Below are positions 1 to 36,753 of a DNA stretch of 64,000 bases, one piece after another. The number at the start of each line of letters is the position of its first letter. Positions within the stretch are counted from its first letter, which is position 1. The notes under the pieces are model-generated. The model was not told where the DNA came from, did no database searches, and worked only from the letters and a program-made list of their open reading frames with translations. Position numbers and translations under genes: made by a program. Origin of the DNA: Ecdyonurus torrentis (taxonomy: Eukaryota > Arthropoda > Insecta > Ephemeroptera > Heptageniidae); NCBI GenBank assembly GCA_949318235.1, contig OX439131.1, positions 11,986,625 to 12,050,624 of the forward strand. Direction: 5' to 3'.

Positions 1-1632
1 GCTTGACGGTTATGAAGAACTAAAATCTACGTATAACTTTGCGTGATGCTCTCAAAAAAGAACAATCAAATGTCCGCCAGAAGGGCAAATGATCTTTCTC
101 TCTCATTCTTCTAAATATTATAATATACACTCCTCTACACCACACGTCTTATCTTCGTAGAATATTGTATTATACATTATTTCATCTTATACGTATAAAT
201 CTTCATTAGAATTCAGGTTTTAATTAAACACGATCGACTTAGTAACAAAATAGTAAAAGAAATATGATATGATATAAAATGTGGTCAGGTATAACATCAA
301 TAACTTGCAACTTTTTATGTGACATATGAGAACAGAGAAGGATCGATTTCATCAAATTTGATATTTTTCTTCTTTTTTCTCCCTAAAGACATGCAACTTT
401 TTTTTCCGATGGTACAATATAATTCTCCTTGTGCAAATAGTTCAGTTTTCTTCTTCTCGTTTATACATATTTTGTGTTGCATAATGTGAAATAATTAAAT
501 AATATAATATAAATTTGACAGTTATAATAATATGTTATAATATTAATTATTTAAACTACAAACATAATTTGAGTATGGGTAAAAGCATAGGTATAAATAT
601 ATCATACTCCAAAGTTTATTTCAATTTTCAAAATATACATTTTGCTCAATAAAGATTCTTATTAATAGGTTGGAGGGAAAAAAAAACTTGGATAATGCAA
701 TTACCTTAAAAGAAAACAAAAATACAAAAACAAGAACTCGGGAACATCGAGTTGAGAAACTCAACTCAACCGAGGTGGCAAACTCGTTCTTCCTTTCAAC
801 AAAAATATTGATAGATTTCAGTAAAGTAATCTAACAGTATAAGTCCCGCATCAGATATTGTGCACCGCGATCACCTAGGCAAATTGAAAATGGAAGAACT
901 AGACAATAACTGCACGTATAGGATTTAAAAAGGTGCCTTACTGCAAATTAAGTATACTAAATTTATTGACCTTTTATCGGCTATACAATACAACCATATT
1001 ATAGTGTTGTATAATATAAAAAAAAAATCACAAAAATAAAATATCTAAAAATAATTTGTTACGTACACGTTGTGGACCTCTTGATATATAAAGAAAAAGG
1101 TGATTGTGATTGTTATTACTATAGTAGATGATAGATTTCTATTCTACCTGTGGAATTGAAGATACCTTGCGCCGGCTTGACCGCACCTCTGGAATCTCAT
1201 CTTTTGTCCTCTCAGCAGCAAAGAAAGAAACACGTGAGTGAGCGAGCGCTCTGCACCTTTACCTCACGCTTTTCAGTTTACGTAATATATTTTTCTTCCC
1301 CTTTGTAGTTATTTTTGCATCTCAGATCAAGTCTATGAAGTAACTCACTGTCATTGTATTTTGCATTTTGCAGCATTTCTTATTTTGCATAATACTGATG
1401 TGCTATTGGCGATATACTGTATACACAGTATCTGTACCATTATGTAGTCCCGGCAAGGCTTGTATATAAATTGATGAGGTAAAAATTAGCGGAATATTTA
1501 ATTCTACATAATCTACCTTCATTGAAGAAATCACGTATAGGAGATAAAATTATAATATTTATATCAATTTTATGAATTATGTATAATGCTGCACATGCAG
1601 TATTGAAAAGATATTTTGGCGAGAGATCGTAT

Positions 1633-1809
1633 CAGGCTCGGACTGGCCATAAGTGCAAGTCCGCAATTGCGGACGTGGCCCCTCCTGATTGGAGGCCCCT
1701 AAGGCCCAAAAAGGGGCGTAACTAGGGTGTTACGCCCACTTTGTGACCCCTAAAAAGGGTGTTACACCCCTTTTGCGGACGAGGCCCCTTGATTGTCAGT
1801 CCGACCCTG
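1633..1809. mobile_element. hAT-type MITE (177 bp) with 8-bp target-site duplication
   Basis: The element begins CAGGCTCGGACTGGCC and its other end, read in reverse complement, begins CAGGGTCGGACTGACA. About 14 of the first 17 terminal bases match. It is flanked on both sides by the identical octamer GATCGTAT (1625-1632 and 1810-1817), the 8-bp duplication expected of hAT transposition. The CAGNG-type terminus also fits hAT. The inside is GC-rich, with repeated GGCCCCT and GGGTGTTAC-like words and no coding capacity, so this is a non-autonomous copy. The perfect duplication suggests a fairly recent insertion. Confidence 0.85.
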
Positions 1810-3203
1810 GATCGTATGATATATAACATACTGAACCCTGTTAATCTAGACTTAATTGACAATAAAAAAAATTCAATAGGAAAATTATTTAAAGTGCGCA
1901 ATAATTTCTGTATGCATTAAATTTGATTGTACAGTATACAATATATGTATAATATACATATATGTAATTACTATTTAAAACACTTATATTTTCATGCAAT
2001 CAATTTTATTATACAATGCAAATAATTTTGCTCTGAGTGATAACAATATTTTTATTCATCACAGCCTCTCATTAATTAGATGAGGTTCCCAGTGCATTTT
2101 ATTTGGTGATTTTAATTTTAATTTAACTCTGGCAAATATGTATGGATATTATGACTTCTTTGGTCAAATAGTCACGATGGTTTTATTATATATGAGAGAT
2201 ACAGAGAGAAATATATTATGAAGAAAAAAATGTATAATGTTACCATATTACATAGGAAAATATATGGATCAGTTTGCATAGGAGAAATTGAAATAAAAAT
2301 AAACTTTTTATATTTTTGTTTAAATTAATCTCAAAAAATTACGTGATATTTTTTACTACAGGTCAATTGATTTTTATTATCGTTAATCAGTAAGCTCGTC
2401 ACATAATAACATAAAACGTTGATTTCATTGAGTTCCAAATTACTGTACAGAGAAAAAACCTGTTGGTATAGTTTCAATTGGATAAAGGAAAGGAATAATA
2501 AGATATAAAAAATAATAATATTATATATATATATAGTAATATCATTCATAAGTAAAATTTATTTGGTTTATAATTCCAGGTTTTAGTTAACTTTTTTTTT
2601 ATTGCAATTATATTTAATTTTATATTAAGGGAGGTCTTTGTACGCGTATATAGATTTCCGCTACTTATAATAATATACATCGATTGATGATCATTAAAAA
2701 AGTTTATTCAAGTACAAAAAGGGTGTAACTTTGATGAAGGGTATTGTATATAATAATGATGATGAATAGCTTCTGTCCCCCTTTTTTGAAAAATAGCATA
2801 ATAGCAGCTACAAATTTCTTACACCATATAGCATTTTACGCCAACGTCTTTCGTATAAATATACTGATTTTTTTTTTTTTTTTTTTTTTTTTTCCAGTCA
2901 TTATAAACAATTTGTAGAGACCATATCAAGAAACTGGCTTTTAAATATCATGTCGTGCTTATATAAATTACCGTTGCTAAAATAAACTTTTTTCTTTCTT
3001 TCTGAAAGACATTCTGACCGACAATCTTGGTGACAAGTTTTTTTTTTTTTTTTTTTTTTTTTTCAATAAAAAATATATTATGTGACTTTTAGTTTATGTC
3101 CCAGATTTATTTTTGCATTCATTGTCTACAGTTTTTTGACTATAACTTGTAACTTGTGGCGATCAAAATGAAGTAACCTGCTCACATTACAATTCAAATT
3201 TTT

Positions 3204-3238
<35 letters not shown>

Positions 3239-4411
3239 CAATTCAGGTCCTTCACCCGAATAAATTAACTGTTCTGTTACTCATCAAAATAATCTCTTTT
3301 ATTTTATTTTCTCTTTTACTTTAATTCAAAAGTCAAAACCTGATGTTGCGTGCGTTGCTTTAGTTCAGCAAGTCATTATGTTAACTTTTGATCAAGTGAC
3401 AGCATTTTTTTTTTTTTTTTTTTTTACGGTACGTATTCGTACTCTAAATATATACATAATAAAACTGCTGTTAAGATAAAGGAAAGTAAAATTTAATAAT
3501 ATAAAAACGTTTATATTTAAAAAAATCTGCAATAAATTAATATATATAATGATGAAAAAAAAATGAAAAAACAAAAAAACATTAAGATAACACATTTTAC
3601 CAGTTTAAAAGTACTTGGCAATATTTTTGATAACATTGATGCTGTTAACAGGTTAAATTATAGGTTTCCAAGTATGCGAGAAAAGTATAATAACAACAAA
3701 ATTAAGAAATTTTCCAAAGAAAATAGCCAATTATTCATTGCTCCAGTATAGCTAGAGTCAAAGCGTATTCAGTATAATGACGTCATGTGCATACGCCCTA
3801 TATTTATATATATAGATAAAAATTATATTCCATAAAATGTAACTGGTGTGAGTAATATATAAAAATAAGTATATAGTATACATTCTTTTAAATATAAACT
3901 TACTGAAAAGCTGCCAATTAACGATAATTTATTAACTTTTAGCTCAATTGACACATTTTTCAGTAACTTTGGTGTATTTTATACACTTTTTTTTTACATT
4001 CAATATCGAGAATAAATTTATGAAACATCTAAATGTAAGACGACAAGTTTAATTCATTGAGAAAACTTTATAGACGAAACGTCACACCAAACAAAATATA
4101 GGCTCTGCTTTTTACATATAGACCGGTTACATCGTCAACACAAATATTTGAGCAATATGATCTCTCTGATGAGATGTTGTACCAGATTTTAAGTCAAAAA
4201 TATATTACGGTAAAAACTCAAATTTAAAATCTATAAAACAATAAAAAGACAGAGTTTTATAATCAACGTGACCATCATGAAAAATAGAAAAAAAAATGTG
4301 ATTAATATAAGTATTTCTCATTAAATAATATATTAAGCGTTTCCTAGATCATTCTTTAATTGCCAGAGAAAAGAATGAAGGGAAGTCGAGTTTTTATACG
4401 ATAATAATAAA

Positions 4412-4417
<6 letters not shown>

Positions 4418-4474
<57 letters not shown>
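4418..4474. repeat. (TA)n microsatellite ending in (AC)4
   Basis: Alternating TA tract of about 50 bp that runs into a short ACACACAC stretch. Confidence 0.95.
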
Positions 4475-4622
4475 TTTATACTTATGTTCTTTTACTCTGT
4501 ACAGTATAATATATAAAAATGGAATTTTATTTGTGAAACATTTAATAATAATATTAATAATTTATATAAATAATAATAAAATCTTGAAACGCTAGATTTT
4601 TTTCAATAATTAATTGCTATAT

Positions 4623-4625
<3 letters not shown>

Positions 4626-4686
<61 letters not shown>

Positions 4687-4716
4687 GTATGTATGTATGT
4701 GTATGTGTGTGTGTGC

Positions 4717-4783
<67 letters not shown>
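4626..4783. repeat. Compound (TA)n-(TG)n microsatellite
   Basis: About 58 bp of alternating TA pass through TATG units into about 90 bp of mostly perfect GT dinucleotides. It is the longest GT tract in the window. Alternating pyrimidine-purine DNA of this kind can adopt Z-form or cruciform structure. Confidence 0.95.
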
Positions 4784-4788
<5 letters not shown>

Positions 4789-5499
4789 TAGTTAGTAATA
4801 AGCTCTAGTAATAATAAACATAAAATTTATACATAAATTATTATAAATATATCACAATAAAAACTAAAAGTATAGAGCTATACAGTATAATACAGTATAT
4901 TATAGATAATGATATGATAACAATATTATATTAAATGTTACATAAGATATTGTAAAAGTTCATTATTTTGTGATTTACAGCTTCAATGTTTATAATTTCA
5001 TATAAAATATACTATATATATACGAGTTGGGTGTTGTATGTATTTAAAAACGAGTGCAAAAGTCTGTTAGTAAAAGAAGTATAAGTTTACGCGAGCAGTT
5101 GTGCACGAAGTATTGAACGTGACAAAGACCGGTTCCTATATATACTGTATATATATAATATATTATACTTTAACTCCCTCATACCAAGTGATCACGGATC
5201 ACCAACTATACTATGTGTAAAATATGCACTTTTCTTACTGCAAAATACATTATAAGATGTAAAAATTCAGTATATTATATATATTCGAAAAGAATTAACA
5301 ATTAAAACTTTTATATACATACGCAGTAAAGCATAATAGCATAAATCTAATTCGCGAAGGAGACGGAGAATTTCGTGCGTTAAAGTCACCAGAAAGCTAT
5401 AATTTTTTTTTAGATGTCCCAAGTTAAGACACTATATATTATACAATCGAAATCGTGACTGTGTCCAGATCATTTGAGTTTATTCCTAGAAGCAATCTT

Positions 5500-5501
<2 letters not shown>

Positions 5502-5555
<54 letters not shown>
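5502..5555. repeat. (TA)n microsatellite
   Basis: Perfect alternating TA tract of about 54 bp. Confidence 0.95.
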
Positions 5556-5558
<3 letters not shown>

Positions 5559-7945
5559 ACCATATGGCTTTGCTATGCACCATGAAACTTTAAAATGATG
5601 AAATTCTTTTGAATACAATGATGGAAATAATTTTTAATTTGATTTTTTTATATATAATATAATAATATATACATGAAAATTGGACTAAAATTTAGATGGA
5701 GAACTGTTATATATTTGCGGATAATATACTGAACAATCACAATTTAATATCACTATCATGATGTTTATAAAAACTGATTTTATACATTTACAATAAAATA
5801 AAAGTTTATTGCATGCACTTGATTTTAATATTATGTATCTCTAGCATGATCCCATATTCCGGTTTATATAAGTAGTAATCAAAAATCGATTTGATATTAT
5901 TATTCAGTTTTTATTATTATTATTATTATTCATCCAAACAACAAACTTTAATATAGTTTTAAAGTAAAAATATTATTATGCCGTTAGATTTTTATAAAGT
6001 TTTAGCAGATTTGAAAACTAATTGATTGAAGAGAGGGGGGAAAAATCAGTCATCAAAAAAAATATTTTTCATAACAAGGAAATTTGAATTGCTAATTTTG
6101 AACTATTTTTTTTATGTATAATATATTTTTTCAAGATTTAAAAGATTTTTTTTTAAATATATATAAATACAGAACTTCTTATATTATTTCAAATTACTAA
6201 CTCTCACCTTTTATTTGAAATTGTGTGTCAATTAAAAAAAAATGGTAAATTTAAAGAATGATCATCGTTATGGTATATATGATGACACCTGTGGGATACA
6301 AATTTTTTTTGTTTTCTCTTTGGAAATTTTTCTCTTGACTAAAAAAAAAATTGTATCTTGGGTGAGGCAGATAGTTTTTATATCTAAGCTAGCTCTGAGA
6401 TGAGAAAAGAAGAACTAACTCTACACAATGTTTGGCCCTCAGCGAGATTGCGGTTCCGAGTCACCCGCGGCGCTAACCAGCTAGTTTTCTTGCTAGCTGC
6501 GCCACTCTACTCTATACACCATCTCTGTGTTTATTATATTATAGTTGTGTTGTTGAAAATTCAAAAACCACTGCGTGCCACGCAAACCTAACTCTGACGT
6601 GGATAAATAATAATAATAATTCAAAAATTATTTCAATAAATTTTAGTCTTATCTATATCAAAATTATTTTATTTTATTATTATTTTTTATAAATGAGTGT
6701 CAATTTTTCATTTAATGCAATGACTTGCGCATAAGAGTTGATGATCAGGATATGAGATTATGTTATGATACGAGAGGATCACTTACCATAAAAAAAAATG
6801 TATAGAAATAATAATTTCGGTAAATTTTATATCAGTGTATCGAAACTTGAATATGCATACTGAAGAATGACAGCTATAACATAAAATGAACTTTAAAAAA
6901 AAATCATATGTTTTAGAATTTGCACCAAATTATTTTAATTGTTGTCTTATGCATATACGCAAAGTAGGTCTCTAATTTGGTCAAAATTGAATTACACATC
7001 AATCTCGAATAGTTGTCTCAATTTTTCTTCCACAATTTCCATTTAGAACCATTTGCACTATAAATTTGCATATGGATTTTTAGAAGAAAAAAAGTATTAT
7101 GTATTGTATAATTGACGTAAAAGGCGAAAAAAAAATAAATAAAGTATGAAAATTATCTCATATGATGGCAAAAATATTACTAAAATTTCTTCAAATATAT
7201 AAAAATATTCTAAATCGTTTAAAAATGTTAACTTAAAATAACAAAAAATATTTGAAAGACATATTTGCTTAATAAGTTTCCCCTATGGGCAAGGTAGAAA
7301 AAAAAATAATAAAAAGGTTAGAATGCTGCTTACGTCACGTTGGTGTGGCGCGGCCAAATAAATAAATGTTCTTGCGTGACTCCCTTAATCTACATTTTCA
7401 AGCAACAATAAAACATTCATGGCTTTCAAATAATATTTGATTAGCAGCTTATAACGCAGTCAAAAAATCTTCGCATGACTACCAAGATACAATGGTATAG
7501 TGATTTCTATTTTTTATTATTATTTTTTTTTTCACAAACTTATTTTATATATGTTAATTCTTTGAAAACCGCACGCATATTGAAAAATAAAATATTTTTA
7601 TGGCTTCAATATTTTTCAATAAAGAAAACTTCAATAATTTAATAAATATTTTGTTGTGAGATTAAACTGGAATTCGTTGTGTTACTTATATATATCTTAA
7701 ACAGAAATATAATATCTTTAAAATACCAAAAATCTTTTATTATAAATATATATAAAAATGTTTTGTTCACTAAAGGTCAAATACGGGGGAAAAAAAACAA
7801 ATTATTCCTTTTTGAAATGCCTTTTAAAAAATATAAAATTTTATGCGCTTCACCTTTTCTTCATACAATGAAAGAATTTTTCCCTCTGTTGAAGGTTTGC
7901 AGCAGCAACAGCAGCGGCAGTCAGGTATTTTTGTCCTGAGTTTGC

Positions 7946-7994
7946 ATGAAGCTGCAGAGTCGAGCATGACGTGTGATCATCGTAAGCAACAATC

Positions 7995-7998
<4 letters not shown>
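7946..7998 (+). promoter_or_regulatory. Two short upstream ORFs before the ABTB2/BTBD11-like start codon
   Basis: Two minimal ORFs precede the chosen start. The first, 7946-7969, has seven codons and then TGA. The second, 7966-7998, has ten codons, and its TGA overlaps the main ATG in the tetranucleotide ATGA (7995-7998). If this DNA is in the 5' leader, the overlap would allow termination-reinitiation control of the main frame. Whether it is transcribed is an inference from the position of the first coding exon. Confidence 0.35.
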
Positions 7999-33068
<25,070 letters not shown>

Positions 33069-33295
33069 TTAAGCATTTGTGTAAATTATTCATTTTGGTG
33101 TTAGAAAAGAGTTCTAGTTTTATTAGTTGCTCACATTCTTCAAGTCAAACGATTTATTTATTTTCAAAATGCTCAAGTTTGAACATATTATAGTACATAC
33201 TTAAAGAAAGTATATAACAATGAAAATATATTTGTTTACGTAAAATTAAATAGCAAGCTTTCATGACTGCTTTGTCAGCGTTACAGTACAAAAAA

Positions 33296-33305
33296 AATAA
33301 ATAAA
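33296..33305 (+). terminator. Polyadenylation signals of the ABTB2/BTBD11-like gene
   Basis: Two overlapping AATAAA hexamers (33296-33301 and 33300-33305) lie about 230 nt after the stop codon. Further AATAAA words occur near 33466 and 33507, so the real cleavage site may be later. Confidence 0.4.
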
Positions 33306-33912
33306 ATTTAGTTTTATATCAAACAACAGGATAACCCCACCAATGTGTGATGTAATAGAAATGAGTGAGACGGAGTGTTTGGTGAAACGTCCCGAGATGA
33401 AAAACGAAACTCTTTTAAAATTTTAACACTGATTAAATTTATATAAATCTTGTATCATTCTTATAAATAAAATATAGTCAAATATTAATTATATAAACAA
33501 TACATAAATAAAACTTAAAAACACATATTTTTTTTAGATACTGAATCGTAATTTATAATCTCTATTTTAAATATAGAGACTTTATAAAATTTACAACTCA
33601 GGATGAAAAATAAAGAACATTAATTTTTGTATTTAATTCTGTATAATTTGTAATGTTATATGCGTTCTCGAATCACGCTATGTATAATATTGTATTTAAT
33701 GACGTCACATGATCAACTACCTCTATGCAAGTATACAAAAGCTAACAACAATTAAGAATACATACAAAATCAAGTATGTTTGACTGCTATATGTACTTAC
33801 GTTTTGTTCCTAAGTTAGAATTTTTTTTCAGTGGTGATCCTATAAGCAAATATCATTACATGCAAAAAGGGAGAGAGAGAGAGAGAGAGAGAGAAAGGTT
33901 GAATTAGATGGA

Positions 33913-33980
<68 letters not shown>

Positions 33981-36680
33981 TCGTACAAATCGTAATAAAT
34001 GGTCTAAAAGCTCAATTCATTTCCCAAACCGTCCTCTTTGGTGCTAAAAAAAATGAAAAAAAAATATATATTCTACATTGGAGCTCAATTTTTTTTTTTT
34101 TTTTTTTTTAAGCTGATTACGATTACATGTTGCTTCATGTCTGTTTTCTGGAATCACTTCTTTTATTGTAGGATCACCACTGATCATTTTATTAGTACGG
34201 TGAAGGAACTTGGGAGTGGGTGAAAAATGTCCCCACTGCATAGTCTTCAGGTTATTATTATTATTTAAATTAAATTGTGAATCTTTTGTAACATAATTTA
34301 TTTTTTTAATGATATTATTTTTATATACATATAAGATAAAAAAATACTCTTGAGAATTTCTATGTTATTAAATATTTAAGTTTATTATAATAATATGAAC
34401 TAACAAATTAAATATTATATTAATTATTTTCTTCGTGCTTGTTATTATTTGCAAGCTGTGCTGTTCTAACTTTTTTTTTATATTTGTGCCAATTTATAAT
34501 AAAAATTTTCACATTTTTATATAAGGAATAGAATTATTTCAAAATCCTTACATTATAAAATTATTAACAATATTAAAAATATAGATCTATATGCTATTAT
34601 CTATTTCTATGCATTAAAGTCAACATTTAAGCTACAATTATTACCCAATCAGATAGCGTGTTTTCTTAATTTTTACGGCAAGTTTGCTGGCTGAAAGTTA
34701 AAAAAAAAAAAAAATCCTATAATTAAAGTTCTAGACAAGGGAGCTCTTTGGTTTTAGAGGGTGCGCAGAAGCGCCTTCCCGGAAATTTTCAGCGCTGGGT
34801 TTCAAATTGCATAACATAAATTATATTTTGTATCTGAAATTCTGTTCTATCAAAGTCAATGAACAATGCAATTATTGCTCCATATGAACGGTCATAATGT
34901 TTTAAACATAAACTTAATACATATAAGATGGGTTAAAATTTATTATTATATTAAAAAAATATATACTATACTCGTTCTATTAGAGAGGGATAAAAAAAAA
35001 GTTATGTCATTACTCATTACAAATATTATTGCAAAGCAATTAGAAGTAAGAGAAAAAGTTTATCACGGAATAGAAATGGTGAGTGATACAAGACTGAACA
35101 AAAACAAGAGAGAGAGAGAGAGACTAAAAATCGAAAAAGAATTCTTTACTATATATAGTACTCGAAGTTGCACAATATTAATAAAGTGCTTTATTGTAAA
35201 ACCACATTCCTCTGCATTCTTTGTCGTGCAATTCTTATTACTTCGTGAAAGAGTTAAAAGTCAACAGATGCACTTGAAAACTTGCTGCTGAATCAGACAA
35301 GACGAGTTCTTCATGTCAATTACAAAATACAAACAGCAGAAAAAGTTAAGGTGTGAATCGATCAATGATATATAAGAACAATGCATCATAAATATACTTG
35401 TTTTATGTAATGTTTAAAAAAAAATTAAAAAAAAAAAAACGTGAAAAACAACAATAAATAACTTTATTGTTATTACTTTATGATTACATATAATCTTTTT
35501 TTCTTTTATTTGAAGACAATAAAAAATCTAAATGACATTATAGCTTATTATATTAATTTTTTACCTTGCAATTTAATTTATGCCACGAAGCCACAGTTTA
35601 GTTCATTTATTGTTAACCAAAAAGAGACAGTTTTACTTATCCAATACATTGGTGTTACACACAGTGCATTAATTATAAGATATACAAATGTGAGTAATAT
35701 ATTAATACCTTATTGTTTTGTGTAAGTATCATTACATCCCTCTTTTATTCATAATTTCAATAAGGCTTGCACGTTGAATTAAGATTGTTGTATTGTACAA
35801 ATTTAACAAGAAATTACAAATTGATTGTAATTTTTTAAGTTTAAAATAGGTTGAATACAATTTATTTTTATTATGTTTAAAGTATAGATGTATTTGACTC
35901 AAAAATTTCTACGATTTTTTTAGCACATATTTTAAGTGTAAATTGCTATAAAAATGTTTAATTATTATTAACATTTTATAACAATTAAACTTTCCTGATT
36001 AAATAGTAACTTTGATTTATATAGTAAAAAGGTGCATGAAAAAAGAAGAAGCATTTTTCAATTTTTTAGGTTTTTATTACAAAAGGTTGGTTTTGTACGG
36101 AAACAAGTAATGTATACGTAATACTTAATTCACATGACAACAATGCAATTTGATTTCAATTTAAACACACATTATAAGCAGCCTTGTTACAGTAACCCTA
36201 ATTACAAAAGTCATGTACTGTACACGTGTGTCAGTAAACATTGGAAGTTTCTGACGTCACGCGTATTTTGAGCAAGTTCTGGCATTGACATTGAAGTTAT
36301 ATAAGAAGATTCCTCTTTACACATAATTCAAAAAAAAAAATTGTTACTCTGCAATATGTAATAATGTAAACAATTGCAAATAAATATAATAATTTGCTGA
36401 ATAATAATAAAAAAAAAAAAAAAAGTGAATGATTTCTTAAAGAGTATGATTTTTTAACAAAATGGAAAGTTACTTTGTAAATGATAGTCAAGAAATTTTA
36501 GATTTATGCAATTTTTATTATTATTATTACTTTTCTTTTTGCAAGAAGTAAATTAGATAACTTAAAAATTTGTCAACCTCTTAAATGTTTATTATTATTC
36601 AGATTTATATCAAAAATAAATTTTATAACAAAAGGTTTATCAAGTATCACATAAAAGAGAAAAGGTAAAGTTGGTAAAAA
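33306..36680. other. Intergenic region between the converging ABTB2/BTBD11-like and takeout-like A genes
   Basis: No gene was recognised. It holds (GA)n at 33871-33894, (TA)n at 33914-33972, a poly(T) at about 34090-34109 and AT-rich unique DNA. Two open frames (34866-35291 and 35480-35725, + strand) have no recognisable domain and the Lys/Ile/Leu/Tyr bias expected of translated AT-rich DNA. I do not call them genes. Confidence 0.6.
33914..33972. repeat. (TA)n microsatellite, with (GA)n just upstream
   Basis: About 60 bp of alternating TA. A separate (GA)n run lies at 33871-33894. Confidence 0.95.
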
Positions 36681-36686
36681 TTTATT
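36681..36686 (-). terminator. Polyadenylation signal of takeout-like gene A
   Basis: AATAAA on the - strand, about 70 nt after the stop codon, the spacing expected of a short arthropod 3' UTR. Confidence 0.6.
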
Positions 36687-36753
36687 TAAGAATAATCTGC
36701 AATGAAATGACATGGGTGTCGAGAGTTCAGTTATATAAAATAAATGGATTTGC

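Larger units (their letters stand above)
1..7945. other. 5' flanking / intergenic DNA, no gene recognised
   Basis: I see no exon chain here. The stretch is AT-rich with poly(T) tracts (2868-2893, 3038-3063), a (CT)n run (3205-3234) and long (TA)n arrays. It contains one well-defined hAT-type MITE, listed separately. Two GC-richer islands stand out, at about 1155-1270 and 6405-6530. Neither yields an exon I can connect to a gene. Short open frames such as 3563-3751 are no longer than expected by chance at this base composition. Upstream untranslated exons of the + strand ABTB2/BTBD11-like gene could lie here but cannot be identified without transcripts. Confidence 0.6.

Noticed and set aside
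6405..6530. tRNA-like words (TGGCGCAG on the - strand, GGTTCCGAGTC on the + strand)
   Set aside because: The A-box-like and B-box-like words are on opposite strands and no cloverleaf can be formed. It is only a GC-richer patch with a short hairpin.
34866..35291. 141-codon open frame, the longest in the window
   Set aside because: No recognisable domain, a Lys/Ile/Leu/Tyr composition expected from AT-rich DNA, no splice or promoter context, and it crosses a short (GA)n run.
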